This document shows positions 11,316 through 21,153 of a stretch of DNA of 64,000 nucleotides, in pieces. Source of the DNA: Sphingomonas sp. TDK1 (lineage in GTDB: Bacteria; Pseudomonadota; Alphaproteobacteria; Sphingomonadales; Sphingomonadaceae); assembly GCF_001650735.1 (NCBI RefSeq), contig NZ_LXVY01000006.1:62277-126276 (forward strand), in the 5' to 3' direction. Every line of letters starts with the position of its first letter. Position 1 is the stretch's first letter. The notes beneath the pieces were generated by a model, which saw only the letters and a program-made list of their open reading frames with translations, made no database searches and was not told the DNA's origin. Position numbers and translations under genes: made by a program.

Positions 11316-12080
11316 ATGGCTCCGCCACCTCCTTCGATCATCCGCGTCATCGACCTAGAGACCACCGGCGACAAGCCGCCCGTTCACGCCGTATGCGAGA
11401 TCGGCTGGCAGGACGTCGCGCTCGGCGCCGACGGCCGCTGGGAACTGCAGGGCGAGGGCGGCAACCGCCTCGTCAATCCGGGGCGCGGCATTCCGCCGCT
11501 GACCATGGCGATCCACCATATCCGCGACGAGGATGTGGCGGATGCGCCCTATTGGCACGACGTCGCACGTCCCATCCTCGATCCCTGGCCGCGCCGCGTC
11601 GCGCTCGCTGCGCACCGGGCGAGCTTCGAGGAGCAGTTCTGCACGCCCGCGCTCACCCGCGGTGCCGACTGGATCTGCACCTGGAAATGCGCGCTGCGGC
11701 TGTGGCCGGACAGCCCGGGCTTCTCCAACCAGATGTTGCGCTACTGGCGCCGGCCGGAGGGGATGGAGCATGAGCGCGGCCTGCCCGCGCACCGCGCCTT
11801 TCCCGACGCCTATGTGACGGCGTTCCACCTGCGCGACATGCTCAACCAAGCGAGCGTCGCGCAGCTGATCGAATGGTCGAGCCAGCCCGGCCTCTTGCCG
11901 CGCGTGCGCTACGGCCCCGATCGCGGCAAGGACTGGAGCGAGATTTCCGAGGACTCGCTCGAAGGCTTCCTCACCGACCGCGACGAGGATGTGCGCTTCA
12001 CCGCCGAGACCGAGCTGTCCCGGCGGCGGGGCGGGGCGCCGGTCGGGCGCGGCGGTTCGACGCAACGGCTGCTGTTCTGA
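11316..12080 (+). CDS. 3'-5' exonuclease, DnaQ/ExoX-like
   Basis: A 254-residue protein whose first ~170 residues form a DEDD exonuclease domain: VIDLETTGDKP (metal-binding D and E), the middle block with HRASFEEQF, and the C-terminal HRAFPDAYVT, giving the DEDDh-type His-Asp pair. The remainder, IEWSSQPGLLPRVRYG...GKDWSEI, is the extension found in exodeoxyribonuclease-X-like proteins. The likely job is single-strand trimming in DNA repair. ATG 11316 is chosen because it directly precedes the exonuclease fold; the upstream in-frame segment runs through the intergenic repeat. Confidence 0.85.
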   Translation: MAPPPPSIIRVIDLETTGDKPPVHAVCEIGWQDVALGADGRWELQGEGGNRLVNPGRGIPPLTMAIHHIRDEDVADAPYWHDVARPILDPWPRRVALAAHRASFEEQFCTPALTRGADWICTWKCALRLWPDSPGFSNQMLRYWRRPEGMEHERGLPAHRAFPDAYVTAFHLRDMLNQASVAQLIEWSSQPGLLPRVRYGPDRGKDWSEISEDSLEGFLTDRDEDVRFTAETELSRRRGGAPVGRGGSTQRLLF

Positions 12081-12300
12081 TGCCGCTTAAGCCCCTCCTC
12101 CTTGGAGGAGGGGCGGGGGGTGGAGGGATTCCAGAACGCCTGTTGGCCTCGGTGAGACACGGCCCCACCCCAACCCCTCCCCTGAAGGGGGCGGCTTAGA
12201 ATGGCCAAACCTCTTCGCTCCGAACCACCGCCTCCCTCCTACCAAAGGATAGCCCCTTTGGGGTTCCTCTCCGGAGGCGCCTCCGCTAGGAGGCCAATTC
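12081..12300. repeat. cluster of GC-rich hairpin repeats
   Basis: No gene is present. The stretch holds a perfect 10-bp hairpin with a TT loop (12092-12113), and a G-rich block near 12113-12124 that is complementary to a C-rich block near 12163-12180. Small hairpins AGCCCCTTTGGGGTT (about 12250) and GGAGGCGCCTCC (about 12272) follow. This is repetitive intergenic DNA typical of sphingomonads and must also hold the Tol-Pal promoter, which I cannot place. Confidence 0.65.
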
Positions 12301-12753
12301 ATGACCACCACCCCTGAAGCCCCGGCCGGTCGCATCGTCGACGGCACGCACCAGTTCGCGCTCCGCGTCTATTTCGAAGACACTGATTTCACCGGCGTCG
12401 TCTATCACGCCAACTATCTGCGCTACATGGAGCGCGCCCGGTCCGATTTGCTCGACTGCATGGGGATCGACCAGCGCGCCGTGTTCGAGGCGGGCGGGGG
12501 CGCCTATGCGGTCGCGGGGATCGACATTCGCTATCGTTCGCCGGCGAAACTCGGGGACACGCTGGTGGTTGTGAGCAGACTGACCCGATTGCGCGCCGCC
12601 GTCGTGGATATTCAGCAACGAGTCATGCGGGGCGAAACCATAGTCACCGAGGCGACCGTCGAGGTTGCCTTTGTCGGCCCGGGCGGCCGCCCGCGCCGCC
12701 AGCCGGCCGAGTGGCTGTCCGCGTTCGAACCGCTCGTGTGGAAGGAGAGTTAA
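12301..12753 (+). CDS. ybgC: tol-pal-associated acyl-CoA thioesterase
   Basis: Hotdog-fold thioesterase of the YbgC subfamily, 150 residues. The signature YFEDTDFTGVVYHANYL spans about 24-40, with the catalytic Asp D29. It heads the conserved ybgC-tolQRAB-pal operon, ending 6 nt before tolQ. YbgC enzymes hydrolyse acyl-CoA or acyl-ACP and have been linked to phospholipid metabolism; its exact role in Tol function is unsettled. Confidence 0.96.
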   Translation: MTTTPEAPAGRIVDGTHQFALRVYFEDTDFTGVVYHANYLRYMERARSDLLDCMGIDQRAVFEAGGGAYAVAGIDIRYRSPAKLGDTLVVVSRLTRLRAAVVDIQQRVMRGETIVTEATVEVAFVGPGGRPRRQPAEWLSAFEPLVWKES

Positions 12754-12759
12754 GCGTCC

Positions 12760-13446
12760 ATGCCGTCCGTCACAACCGGTGCCGTCCTGTCGCCGATCCA
12801 CCTGTTCCTCCAGGCCGACATCGTCGTGAAGCTGGTCATGATCGGCCTGCTCCTCGCCAGCCTGTGGACCTGGACGATCATCGTCGGCTTCGCGCTGAAG
12901 GTGAGCGCGATCCGCAAGGAGATGCAGCGCTTCGAGACCGAATATCGCGAGGCCGATGACTTCGACGAATTCCACCGCCGCGCCGCCGGCCGCGACCAGC
13001 CGATCGCGCGCGTGTTCGCCGCCGGTGTCAGCGAATGGCGCCGCTCGACCGCCGGCAAGACGATCGACCGCGAAGGCACGCGCGAACGGCTCGCCACCGC
13101 GATGGGCGCGACGGTCGCGATGGAGATCGATCGGCTTTCGGATCGGCTGAACTTCCTCGCGACGGTGGGGTCGGTAGCACCCTTTGTCGGCCTGTTCGGC
13201 ACCGTCTGGGGCATCATGCGCAGCTTCACCGGCATTGCCGCCGCGCAGAGCTCGTCGCTCGCGGTCGTGGCGCCGGGCATTGCCGAGGCGCTGTTCGCCA
13301 CCGCGATCGGCCTGTTCGCCGCCATCCCCGCGGTGATCGCCTACAACCGCTACAGCCATGCCGTGAACCGCGTCGAGGCCCGCCTCCACCGCTTCGCCGA
13401 CGGCTTCCACGCGACGCTCAGCCGTCGCCTGGAGATGGAGGGCTAA
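12760..13446 (+). CDS. tolQ: Tol-Pal system proton channel subunit
   Basis: A 228-residue inner-membrane protein of the ExbB/MotA/TolQ family. The first helix lies near residues 25-47 (VVKLVMIGLLLASLWTWTIIV), followed by a large cytoplasmic domain. The last two helices flank the family signature FVGLFGTVWGIMRSF and GIAEALFATAIGLFAAIPAVIAYN. With TolR it forms the stator that converts proton flow into movement of TolA during outer-membrane constriction. ATG 12760 follows ybgC by 6 nt. Confidence 0.97.
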   Translation: MPSVTTGAVLSPIHLFLQADIVVKLVMIGLLLASLWTWTIIVGFALKVSAIRKEMQRFETEYREADDFDEFHRRAAGRDQPIARVFAAGVSEWRRSTAGKTIDREGTRERLATAMGATVAMEIDRLSDRLNFLATVGSVAPFVGLFGTVWGIMRSFTGIAAAQSSSLAVVAPGIAEALFATAIGLFAAIPAVIAYNRYSHAVNRVEARLHRFADGFHATLSRRLEMEG

Positions 13447-13450
13447 GCCG

Positions 13451-13891
<441 letters not shown>

Positions 13892-13892
13892 G

Positions 13893-14837
13893 GTGAGCGA
13901 GACCATGGACCGTAGCGAGCGGATCGGGCTCGGCGTTTCCATCGCGGCGCACGCCGCGGTGTTCGCCGCGCTCGTGCTCAGCTTCGCGAAGACGCCGCCG
14001 CAGGAGCCGCCCAAGGCGATTCCGATCGACATCTCGCTCGCCGACAAGGTGGGGCTGGAAAGCAGCGCGCCGGTGCCGAGCCAGGAGGAATTGGCTGCGA
14101 AGAAGTCGCCGGTCGAGGCGCCGGTGGAGCCCGAGGCCGCACCGCCGCCCTCGCCGGAACCGCAGCCGCAGCCCAAGCCGCAGCCCGCGCCGCCACAGCC
14201 CCAGCCGGCCCCGCAGCCCAAGCCGCAGCCGCCGCAGCCGAAGCCGGCACCGGCCGAGAAGCCGCAGCCCAAGCCGAAGCCGGCGCCCGCCGAAAAGCCC
14301 CAGCCGGCCAAGCCTGCCCAGCCCGCCAAGCCGGCACCGCCGTCCAAGGCCGCGCCTGCCAAGCCGAGCAACGCGCCGTCGCAGAGCGCCGCAACGGGAA
14401 GCGCACGCCGCCCGGTGAAGCCGACCGGCAATCTGGCCGGGCTCGATCTCGGCCGCTCGAACAACAAGACCAACAGCACCGCGTTGCAGAACCCCGGCAG
14501 CAAGGCGTCTGCCGAGGATGTGGCGAGTTTCCGCGGCGTGATCGCGCGCCAGATCCAACCTTGCGCCAACCGTCAGGTCACCCCCGGCCCGGGCGCAGAG
14601 CGCATCCGCGTGCTGCTGCGCGTGAACTTCAATCCGGATGGCTCGCTGGCGGGCACTCCGGACATTACCGGCGTACAGGGGAACGATGCGACCAATGGTC
14701 GGTATGTGGAACGCGTGAAGGATCTGGCGATCGCCACCTTCAAGGGCTGCACGCCGGTCCATGGACTGCCCGCCAATCTCTACGCCGTGCCGAATGGCTG
14801 GAAGAGCCTGGCGTTCAGCTACAAGCTGCCTGGATGA
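13893..14837 (+). CDS. tolA: TolA energy-transducing protein
   Basis: 314 residues in the TolA layout: one N-terminal helix (about 9-30, [21 protein letters not shown]), a long periplasm-spanning segment rich in Pro, Lys, Gln and Ala (about 80-170, dominated by PKPQP/PAPA repeats rather than the Ala/Lys helix of E. coli), and a C-terminal domain starting around [16 protein letters not shown] with two cysteines (second in FKGCTPV), as in TonB/TolA C-terminal folds. GTG 13893 lies 1 nt after the tolR stop; ATG 13905 is an alternative. Confidence 0.93.
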   Translation: MSETMDRSERIGLGVSIAAHAAVFAALVLSFAKTPPQEPPKAIPIDISLADKVGLESSAPVPSQEELAAKKSPVEAPVEPEAAPPPSPEPQPQPKPQPAPPQPQPAPQPKPQPPQPKPAPAEKPQPKPKPAPAEKPQPAKPAQPAKPAPPSKAAPAKPSNAPSQSAATGSARRPVKPTGNLAGLDLGRSNNKTNSTALQNPGSKASAEDVASFRGVIARQIQPCANRQVTPGPGAERIRVLLRVNFNPDGSLAGTPDITGVQGNDATNGRYVERVKDLAIATFKGCTPVHGLPANLYAVPNGWKSLAFSYKLPG

Positions 14838-14847
14838 GGATGAAGCG

Positions 14848-16245
14848 ATGAAACTGAAGATTGCGGCCCTTGCGACGGCCTGCCTTGCGGGCGTGGCCCA
14901 TGCCCAGATGACTCCGCCGCCGCCGATCGCCAACAGCCCGGAGGCGCAGGCCCAGGCCGCGCAGCCGGCGCAGCAGGGCGGCGCCCAGCCGGTGATCGAT
15001 ATCGTCGGCGGTATCTCCGCGCCGATGCCGATCGCGATCCCGGCGATGCCGACCTCGGCCGTCGTCGACACGCCCGCCGGCTCGACCGACGTGCTGGGAC
15101 AGAAGCTCGCGGACATCATTACCAACGATCTGCGCGGCTCGGGCCTGTTCACCCCGGTGCCGCCGGCGCAGCTGCGCACCGTCGCCTTCCCCGAAGTGAC
15201 GGCGCCGGCCTATGACTATTGGGGCGGCACCGGGGCGCAGTCGCTGGTGCAGGGCTATGTTCGCGCCAATTCCAACGGCACGCTGACCGTCGGTTGCTAT
15301 CTCTACGACGTTTCGTCGAAGGTAGAGCTGATCCGTCAGGGCTTCGTGGTGTCGCCGGGCGACTGGCGCCGCGCGGGACACAAGTGCGCGGATGCGATCT
15401 ATGCGCGGCTCACCGGCGAGGGCCCCTATTTCGACACCCAGGTCGTCTATATCGCCGAGAGCGGGCCGAAGAACCGCCGCCGCAAGCAGCTGGCGATCAT
15501 GGACCAGGACGGCGCGAACCACCGCTTCCTGACCAACGGTCAGTCGATCGTGCTGACGCCGCGCCTGTCGCCCAAGCTCAACGCGATCCTGTATATGAGC
15601 TTCGAGCGCGATCGACCCTCGATCCACATTTACGATCTGAACTCGCGACAGGACCGCACCCTGGTGGCGAATGTGGCGCTGAACTTCGCGCCGCACTGGT
15701 CGCCCGACGCGCGCTATGTGCTGTTCTCGATGGCGATCGGCGGCAACACCGACATCTACCGGGTGCCGGCAAGCGGCGGCACCCCGCAGCGGCTCACCAC
15801 CTCGCCCGGCATCGATACCGGCGGCAGCTATTCGCCCGACGGCTCCAAGATCGTGTTCGAAAGCGATCGCGGCGGCACCCAGCAGCTCTATGTGATGAAT
15901 GCGGACGGCTCCAACCAGCACCGCATCAGCTTCGGCGGCGGTCGCTATGCGGCGCCGGCCTGGAGCCCGCGCGGCGACCAGATCGCCTTCACCCGGATGG
16001 GCGGCGGCGCGTTCCGCATCGGCGTGATGAATCCGTCGGGCGGCGGCGAGCAGCTGCTCACCAACAGCTGGGGCGACGAAGGGCCGAGCTGGGCGCCCAA
16101 TGGCCGCGTGATCATCTTCTTCCGCTCCGCCCAGGGTTCAGGTCGCCCAGACCTCTGGACGGTTGATCTTACGGGCCGCGCCACGCGAAAAGTGCCGACG
16201 CCGCTCGATGGCTCGGATCCAAATTGGGGCGCCGTGCGTCCCTGA
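14848..16245 (+). CDS. tolB: Tol-Pal system protein TolB
   Basis: Periplasmic TolB of 465 residues. The signal peptide is about 19 residues (ending GVAHAQ). An N-terminal TolB domain ([17 protein letters not shown]) follows after an unusual Pro/Ala/Gln-rich linker (about 20-50). The C-terminal half is a six-bladed propeller with repeated [40 protein letters not shown] and [10 protein letters not shown] motifs. It binds Pal and TolA. ATG 14848 is chosen because it begins the signal peptide; it starts 10 nt after tolA. Confidence 0.97.
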   Translation: MKLKIAALATACLAGVAHAQMTPPPPIANSPEAQAQAAQPAQQGGAQPVIDIVGGISAPMPIAIPAMPTSAVVDTPAGSTDVLGQKLADIITNDLRGSGLFTPVPPAQLRTVAFPEVTAPAYDYWGGTGAQSLVQGYVRANSNGTLTVGCYLYDVSSKVELIRQGFVVSPGDWRRAGHKCADAIYARLTGEGPYFDTQVVYIAESGPKNRRRKQLAIMDQDGANHRFLTNGQSIVLTPRLSPKLNAILYMSFERDRPSIHIYDLNSRQDRTLVANVALNFAPHWSPDARYVLFSMAIGGNTDIYRVPASGGTPQRLTTSPGIDTGGSYSPDGSKIVFESDRGGTQQLYVMNADGSNQHRISFGGGRYAAPAWSPRGDQIAFTRMGGGAFRIGVMNPSGGGEQLLTNSWGDEGPSWAPNGRVIIFFRSAQGSGRPDLWTVDLTGRATRKVPTPLDGSDPNWGAVRP

Positions 16246-16311
16246 CAACAAGTAGAAACTCTAGCGTAACGAATGCGCGGCATGCGCGAAACCAGTGACA
16301 AGGAGGATTTC

Positions 16312-16824
16312 ATGACCAAGCTCGTCCCCAGCCTGCTGCTCGGCGTTGCGCTCGTCGCCACCGCCGCCTGTTCGAAGAAGCCGCCGAAGGAACTGCCGCC
16401 CGCGCCGACCGAGACGCCGGCGCCGAGCCAGCCCTATGGCAATGGCGAGACCACGCAGGCGACGCCGCTCTCCGAGCAGTTCCGCCGTGAGGTGACGAGC
16501 GACACGATCCACTTCGCGCTCGACCAGTTCGACGTCGACCAGGTCGCTCGTCCGATCCTCGACAGCCAGGCCAAGTGGCTGGTCGCGCACCCGAACGTGC
16601 GCATCACCGTCGAAGGCCATTGCGACGAGCGCGGCACCCGCGAGTACAACCTCGCGCTGGGTGACCGCCGCGCCAACGCCGCGAAGAACTATCTGGCGGC
16701 GCAGGGCGTGTCGGCCGATCGCATCACCACGATCAGCTATGGCAAGGAACGCCCGATCGCGCTGGGTTCGGACGAAGCCGCCTGGGCGCAGAACCGCCGC
16801 GCGGTTACCATCGTCCTGAACTGA
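16312..16824 (+). CDS. pal: peptidoglycan-associated lipoprotein Pal
   Basis: Outer-membrane lipoprotein of 170 residues. The start ATG 16312 is preceded by an AGGAGG; a frame opening upstream is not needed. The lipoprotein signal ends ATAAC with C20 as the lipidated residue. After a Pro/Glu-rich linker, the OmpA-like peptidoglycan-binding domain has ITVEGHCDERGTREYNLALGDRRA, with the conserved Asp and Arg that bind diaminopimelate. It is the last gene of the Tol-Pal operon; no cpoB follows here. Confidence 0.97.
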   Translation: MTKLVPSLLLGVALVATAACSKKPPKELPPAPTETPAPSQPYGNGETTQATPLSEQFRREVTSDTIHFALDQFDVDQVARPILDSQAKWLVAHPNVRITVEGHCDERGTREYNLALGDRRANAAKNYLAAQGVSADRITTISYGKERPIALGSDEAAWAQNRRAVTIVLN

Positions 16825-16849
16825 CCAGCAGCACATCGCCAAGGGGATC

Positions 16850-16883
16850 GGCCGCCGGAGCAAGGGCTCCGGCGGCCTTTTTC
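16850..16883 (+). terminator. intrinsic terminator of the Tol-Pal operon
   Basis: A perfect 11-bp GC stem (GCCGCCGGAGC at 16851-16861 with 16866-16876), a 4-nt loop and CTTTTTC downstream, 26 nt after the pal stop codon. Confidence 0.9.
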
Positions 16884-16927
16884 GTACCCGCCGAATCCGC
16901 TTGTGAGGCCCTCTGATTCGATATAAA

Positions 16928-16939
16928 TATGATATCATA
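16928..16939. promoter_or_regulatory. AT-rich palindrome upstream of the SPFH cassette
   Basis: TATGATATCATA is a perfect 12-bp palindrome 15 nt before the start of the first SPFH gene, in an AT-rich stretch (ATATAAATATGATATC) that stands out in this GC-rich DNA and probably also holds the -10 element. It is a good operator candidate, possibly for the RHH protein encoded by the second gene. Confidence 0.45.
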
Positions 16940-16954
16940 ATTCAGGAGGGAAAA

Positions 16955-17860
16955 ATGACGGACGTACGGAGTACCGCACCCGCATTGCGCCAGAGCAGCG
17001 AGGCGATCGCGCATACCGCGAGCGGCTATGGCATGCTGCTGCTTGCGATGGCGGCGCTGGTCGCGGGCGGACTGGCGGGCACGCAGATCGACCGGCTGCC
17101 GGACTGGGTGGTCGTCCTCTGGATCGTCGTCGCGTCGTTCGTCGTCCTCTTCGTGCTGTGCGGCTTTTACCTGCTCCAGCCCAACCAGGCGGCGGCGATC
17201 CTGCTGTTCGGCGACTATCGCGGCACCGATCGCACCACCGGCCTGCGCTGGTCCTGGCCGTGGCTGATCAAGACCAAGGTCTCGGTGCGCGCCAACAACA
17301 TGATCTCGGACAAGATCAAGGTGAACGATCTGCGCGGCAACCCGATCGAGATGGCGGCCCAGGTGGTCTGGCGGGTGACCGACACCGCGCAGGCGCTGTT
17401 CGACGTCGACGATTATAAGGCGTTCGTGAACGTCCAGATCGAGGCGGCGGTGCGCACCATCGGCTCGCGCTACCCCTATGACGATTTCGAGCACCAGGAA
17501 GTGACCCTGCGCGGCAACCACGACCAGGTCGGCGGCGAACTGCGCGCGGAGCTGATCGCGCGGCTGGCGGTGGCGGGCATCACCGTCGACGAATGCGGCT
17601 TCACCCATCTCGCCTATGCGCAGGAGATCGCGGGCGCGATGCTGCGGCGCCAGCAGGCCCAGGCGGTGGTCGCGGCGCGCAAGACGCTGGTCGAAGGCGC
17701 GGTGGGGATGGTCGAATTGGCGCTGGAGCAGCTCTCCGCCAAGAATGTCGTCGAGCTGGACGACGAGCGCCGCGCCGCGATGGTCTCCAACCTGATGGTG
17801 GTGCTGTGCGGCGAGCGCGACACCCAGCCGGTGGTGAATGCCGGTTCGCTTTACCAGTAA
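16955..17860 (+). CDS. SPFH/band-7 membrane protein
   Basis: 301 residues. Two close hydrophobic segments (about 24-43 and 47-72) are followed by an SPFH/prohibitin-homology domain ([19 protein letters not shown]...[21 protein letters not shown]...[28 protein letters not shown]), then a helical segment with [34 protein letters not shown] proteins form large membrane-associated rings or cages that organise membrane domains. A strong GGAGGG lies 5-6 nt before ATG 16955. It leads a three-gene cassette with an RHH protein and a small membrane protein. Confidence 0.9.
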   Translation: MTDVRSTAPALRQSSEAIAHTASGYGMLLLAMAALVAGGLAGTQIDRLPDWVVVLWIVVASFVVLFVLCGFYLLQPNQAAAILLFGDYRGTDRTTGLRWSWPWLIKTKVSVRANNMISDKIKVNDLRGNPIEMAAQVVWRVTDTAQALFDVDDYKAFVNVQIEAAVRTIGSRYPYDDFEHQEVTLRGNHDQVGGELRAELIARLAVAGITVDECGFTHLAYAQEIAGAMLRRQQAQAVVAARKTLVEGAVGMVELALEQLSAKNVVELDDERRAAMVSNLMVVLCGERDTQPVVNAGSLYQ

Positions 17861-17869
17861 GGCCGTGGC

Positions 17870-18088
17870 GTGAGCGTCCCCCCGCAGAAAAAGGCCTTCC
17901 CGCTCCGCCTCGATCCGGCGCTCTACGCCGCGATCGAGCGGAGCGCGGCGACCGACCTGCGCAGCGTCAACGCGCAGGTGGAGTGCCTGCTGCGCGAGGC
18001 GCTGGCACGGCGCGGGGTGAAGCTGGCCGATCCGGTGCGGCCGAAGCGCGGGCGACCGCCCAAGGATGCACGAGGAGACATGGAATGA
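17870..18088 (+). CDS. Arc-type ribbon-helix-helix protein, 72 aa
   Basis: Starting at GTG 17870, nine nt after the SPFH stop, the product has KAFPLRLDPALYAAIERSAATDLRSVNAQVECLLREAL, the beta strand plus two helices of an Arc/MetJ-like or HicB-type DNA-binding fold. A basic tail, RPKRGRPPKDARGD, contains an AT-hook-like GRPPK core that would favour AT-rich minor grooves. The AT-rich palindrome 930 bp upstream is an obvious candidate target, which would make the cassette self-regulated. Its stop overlaps the next start (ATGA). Confidence 0.82.
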   Translation: MSVPPQKKAFPLRLDPALYAAIERSAATDLRSVNAQVECLLREALARRGVKLADPVRPKRGRPPKDARGDME

Positions 18089-18327
18089 CCGATAATCGGC
18101 TGCGTGCGGGCTTCTGGTTCAAGCCCAAGGCGTTCGGCTATGGCGCGACGCCGGCAACCTGGCAGGGTTGGCTCGTCGTGGTGCTGTTCGTCCTGCTGGT
18201 GGGGGTGATCCTGCACCTCGCGATGCCGCGCCATCCGTTGTTCCTCGCGCTGCTCGCGCCCCTGGCGCTGGGACTGGTCTGGATCAGCTGGGCCAAGACC
18301 GACGGCGACTGGCGCTGGCGGTCCTGA
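18085..18327 (+). CDS. small two-helix membrane protein, 80 aa
   Basis: ATG 18085 overlaps the stop of the RHH gene in ATGA, so it is translationally coupled. After a short polar N-terminus (RAGFWFKPKAFGYGATPATWQG) there are two hydrophobic helices, about 27-47 and 50-68, ending SWAKTDGDWRWRS. No family with known function was recognised. Its tight coupling suggests it works with the SPFH protein in the membrane. Confidence 0.75.
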   Translation: MTDNRLRAGFWFKPKAFGYGATPATWQGWLVVVLFVLLVGVILHLAMPRHPLFLALLAPLALGLVWISWAKTDGDWRWRS

Positions 18328-18330
18328 GCG

Positions 18331-18774
18331 CTAGGCAGCGACGGCGAAGGCGGGTCCTTCGCCGTCGTCGTTGGCGGCCGGGCGGGCCGCCCGCCGGGTC
18401 CGCCGCGCACGCGGCAGGCGGCGGGCGAAGCGCGCCGTGACCCAATGGCGCAGTCCCCGCACCCGCGGCGCCGTAAATACCGTCACCGTCGTGAGCGCGA
18501 CATCGACCAGCGTGCCGATCTCGAACATGCTCGCCCAGGCAATGGCCTCGGGCGCCATCATGCCGAAGACGACGGCGCCTTCGGTTTCCATCACCCACAC
18601 GATCGCGATGGCGGCGGCCACGAAGCCGAGCACCAGCACCACCTCGCCGCGCGACCAGCGATTGCACCAGCGGGCAGGGGCCTCCACCAATATGCGCCGC
18701 AGCGTGCGGCCAATGGGTGTGCCGTCGGCCACCAGCAGGCCCAGCCAGAGCAGCAGCAGCGTCCCTTGAATCAT
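18331..18774 (-). CDS. hypothetical membrane protein, 147 aa
   Basis: A minus-strand gene ending 3 nt from the stop of the convergent small membrane protein. Hydrophobic segments lie near 3-18 (GTLLLLWLGLLVADG), 45-62 (VVLVLGFVAAAIAIVWVM) and 70-100. The C-terminal ~40 residues are very rich in Arg and Ala. No motif points to function. Confidence 0.6.
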   Translation of the reverse strand: MIQGTLLLLWLGLLVADGTPIGRTLRRILVEAPARWCNRWSRGEVVLVLGFVAAAIAIVWVMETEGAVVFGMMAPEAIAWASMFEIGTLVDVALTTVTVFTAPRVRGLRHWVTARFARRLPRARRTRRAARPAANDDGEGPAFAVAA

Positions 18775-18945
18775 CGCAACGTCCCCCTTCGTTTGCGGTG
18801 ACTTGGGGATCGGTGGCGGGATTGCCAGACGGGCGCGCCGAAAATCGCTTTCTACCGTTCGCTGTTCCGCTTATGTACCCGTCATGCTGCTGCTTGACCG
18901 CACCTCGCCGCTGACGTCGATCGCCCAGACAGGGGAGGACCGCCG

Positions 18946-19542
18946 ATGATCGCCCATCTTCGCGGTGCGCTCGCCGCCAGCGGCGCCGACCATGCGGTGA
19001 TCGACGTGAACGGCGTCGGCTATCTGGTCGGCGCCTCGGCCAAGACGCTCGACAAGCTCGGGGCGGTGGGCGAGCACGTCACCATCCATACCGAAATGCT
19101 GGTCAGCGAGGATTCGATCCGGCTGATGGGCTTCGCCACCGCCGACGAGCGCGACTGGTTCAAGCTGCTCACCAGCGTGCAGGGCGTAGGCGCGAAGGTG
19201 GCGCTCGCGATCCTATCCATCCTCGCGCCCGAGGAGCTGCGCACCGCGGTCGCCCGCGCCGATGCCGCGACCATCGCCCGTTCGAACGGCGTGGGGCCGA
19301 AGCTTGCCCAGCGCATCGTCAACGAGCTGAAGGACAAGGTGGGCGGCCTCGCGCTGGGCGGCGTGGGCGCGACGGCTGCCCCCAGCGGCGGGGCTGCGGC
19401 GGATGCGGTGTCGGCGATGCTGAACCTGGGCTTCAAGCCTGCGGAAGCCAGCGCGGCGGTGAATGCAGCCAGCGACGACCTGGGGCCCGCCGCAACGCTG
19501 GACGCGCTGGTGCGGCTCGCGCTGCGCAAGGCGGCGAAGTAA
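18946..19542 (+). CDS. ruvA: Holliday junction branch-migration protein RuvA
   Basis: 198 residues with the N-terminal OB fold ([29 protein letters not shown]), two helix-hairpin-helix motifs ([17 protein letters not shown] and [21 protein letters not shown]) and the small C-terminal domain III ([21 protein letters not shown]) that contacts RuvB. RuvA tetramers hold the four-way junction. ruvB follows about 1.9 kb downstream with other genes between; no ruvC was found directly upstream. Confidence 0.97.
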   Translation: MIAHLRGALAASGADHAVIDVNGVGYLVGASAKTLDKLGAVGEHVTIHTEMLVSEDSIRLMGFATADERDWFKLLTSVQGVGAKVALAILSILAPEELRTAVARADAATIARSNGVGPKLAQRIVNELKDKVGGLALGGVGATAAPSGGAAADAVSAMLNLGFKPAEASAAVNAASDDLGPAATLDALVRLALRKAAK

Positions 19543-19601
19543 TAGGCTATTCTGCGCCCGTCCTGTCCGGGCGACGATCTGTGTTGGAAGTTTGAAGCGC
19601 C

Positions 19602-20159
19602 ATGGACATCGAAGTCTCCGCCGAGGCCAAGGACAAGCGTCTCAACCGTCGCGTCGCCATCACCGTGGTGGTGCTGTCGGTCGCGACCGGCCTGTGCAAC
19701 ATCAAGGACGGCAACATCGTCCAGGCGATGGAGCAGGCACAGTCGAGCTCGGTCGATCTCTGGAACGAATATCAGGCGACCAAGACCAAGCAGCATCTCG
19801 CGGAAACCAGCCGCGCCCAGATCGCCGCCGTGGCCAGCGATCCGGCCAAGGTCGCGCCGATCCTGAAGGGGCTGGACGCCGACATCGCCAAGTACAAGGT
19901 GGAGGCGCCGAAGCTCGCCGATCAGGCGAAGGCGCAGGCGGCGCTGTACGACGCGCTCAACATCCATGACGACCAGTTCGACGCCAGCGACGCGGCAATC
20001 GCCACCGCCATTTCGATCGCGGCGGTATCGGCGCTGGCCGAGACGAGCTGGTTGCTGATCGTCGCCTGGGTGTTCGGCGCGTTCGGCCTGTTCATGGGAC
20101 TGTGCGGCTTCGCCGGCTGGGGTTTTCACCCGGACGTGCTGAGCACGCTGCTGGGATGA
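19602..20159 (+). CDS. DUF4337-family membrane protein
   Basis: 185 residues: MDIEVSAEAKDKRLNRRVAI, a first hydrophobic segment (about 18-36), a coiled-coil-prone middle (WNEYQATKTKQHLAETSRAQIAA ... ILKGLDADIAKYKVEAPKLADQAKAQ), then two helices (AIATAISIAAVSALAETSW and LLIVAWVFGAFGLFMGL). The W-x-YQAK-x-K pattern and the layout match DUF4337, a family with no known function. The gene lies 59 nt after ruvA on the same strand. Confidence 0.75.
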   Translation: MDIEVSAEAKDKRLNRRVAITVVVLSVATGLCNIKDGNIVQAMEQAQSSSVDLWNEYQATKTKQHLAETSRAQIAAVASDPAKVAPILKGLDADIAKYKVEAPKLADQAKAQAALYDALNIHDDQFDASDAAIATAISIAAVSALAETSWLLIVAWVFGAFGLFMGLCGFAGWGFHPDVLSTLLG

Positions 20160-20200
20160 GGCTGTCCCCCCGTCTCGATTCTCCCGGTACAGGGAAGAGG

Positions 20201-21094
20201 CTAGAAGTGCAGCGGCGTCGCCAGGTGCCGCCCGGCGAAATGCGCGTCGAGATTGGCCAGCACCAGCGCGGCCATGGCGGCGCGCGTCTCTGCCGTGGCG
20301 CTGCCCTGGTGCGGCGCGAGCACCACCTGCTCCATGCCGCGGAATGCCGCCGGCACCTGGGGTTCGTCGGCGAACACGTCCAGCCCGGCACCGGCGATCG
20401 TGCCGGCCTGCAGCGCCGCGATCAGCGCCGGCTCGTCGACCAGGCTGCCGCGCGCGACGTTCACCAAGACGCCGTCCGCGCCGAGCCTTTTAAGTATGTC
20501 GGCATCGACGATCTTCTCGGTGGCTGCGCCGCCGGGCGCCGCCAGGATCAGCACGTCGCTCTCTTCCGCCAAGGCGGCGATGTCGGGCAGGTAGCGCCAG
20601 GCGACCGGCTTCGCGGCGCGGGCGGTGTAGAGCAGTTCGCCGGCGAAGGGGGCGGCGCGCGCGGCAATGGCGGTGCCGATCTTGCCCAGCCCGAAAATGC
20701 CGATGCGGCGCCCGCTCGCGCGCCTGCCCAGCGGCGTCTTCCAGCCGCCGCCGCGCACCAGCGCATCGTTGGCGGCGATGCGGCGATAGACCGCCAGCAT
20801 CAGGCCGATGGCAAGGTCGGCGACATCCTCGGTCAGCACATCGGGCGTCGTCGTCACGCGCACGCCGCGCGCCCGCAGCGCGTCAAGGTCCAGCCCGTCA
20901 TAGCCGACGCCGTTGATCGCCACGATCTCCAGTGCCGGGAGCCGATCGAGCATGGCCGCGTCGAGCCGCAGCTGTCCGCCGCCGACGATTGCACGCGTGG
21001 TGGCGGGCGGATTCTTGTCGTGAACGGTGAATCGTTCTTCGAGCGCCAAGCGCAGGCTCGGCGACGTGGGTGTCGCAAGATACAGATCGGGCAT
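20201..21094 (-). CDS. D-2-hydroxyacid dehydrogenase (NAD(P)-binding)
   Basis: 297 residues from ATG 21094 (MPDLYLATPTS). The fold is the D-isomer-specific 2-hydroxyacid dehydrogenase type: a substrate domain with INGVGYDGLDLDAL, the GLGKIGTAIAARA dinucleotide motif, VNVARGSLVDEPALIAAL and the catalytic histidine in APHQGSAT. The Arg and Glu of the catalytic triad are in VARGS and the DVFADEP block. Length and motifs suit a glyoxylate/hydroxypyruvate reductase, but substrate cannot be fixed from sequence. It is convergent with the DUF4337 gene. Confidence 0.93.
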   Translation of the reverse strand: MPDLYLATPTSPSLRLALEERFTVHDKNPPATTRAIVGGGQLRLDAAMLDRLPALEIVAINGVGYDGLDLDALRARGVRVTTTPDVLTEDVADLAIGLMLAVYRRIAANDALVRGGGWKTPLGRRASGRRIGIFGLGKIGTAIAARAAPFAGELLYTARAAKPVAWRYLPDIAALAEESDVLILAAPGGAATEKIVDADILKRLGADGVLVNVARGSLVDEPALIAALQAGTIAGAGLDVFADEPQVPAAFRGMEQVVLAPHQGSATAETRAAMAALVLANLDAHFAGRHLATPLHF

Positions 21095-21153
21095 GGCGAT
21101 CTGATGCGCCTGTCGGGCGCCGCTGGCCAGCCGCAAACGACCGGGCACCTGCA

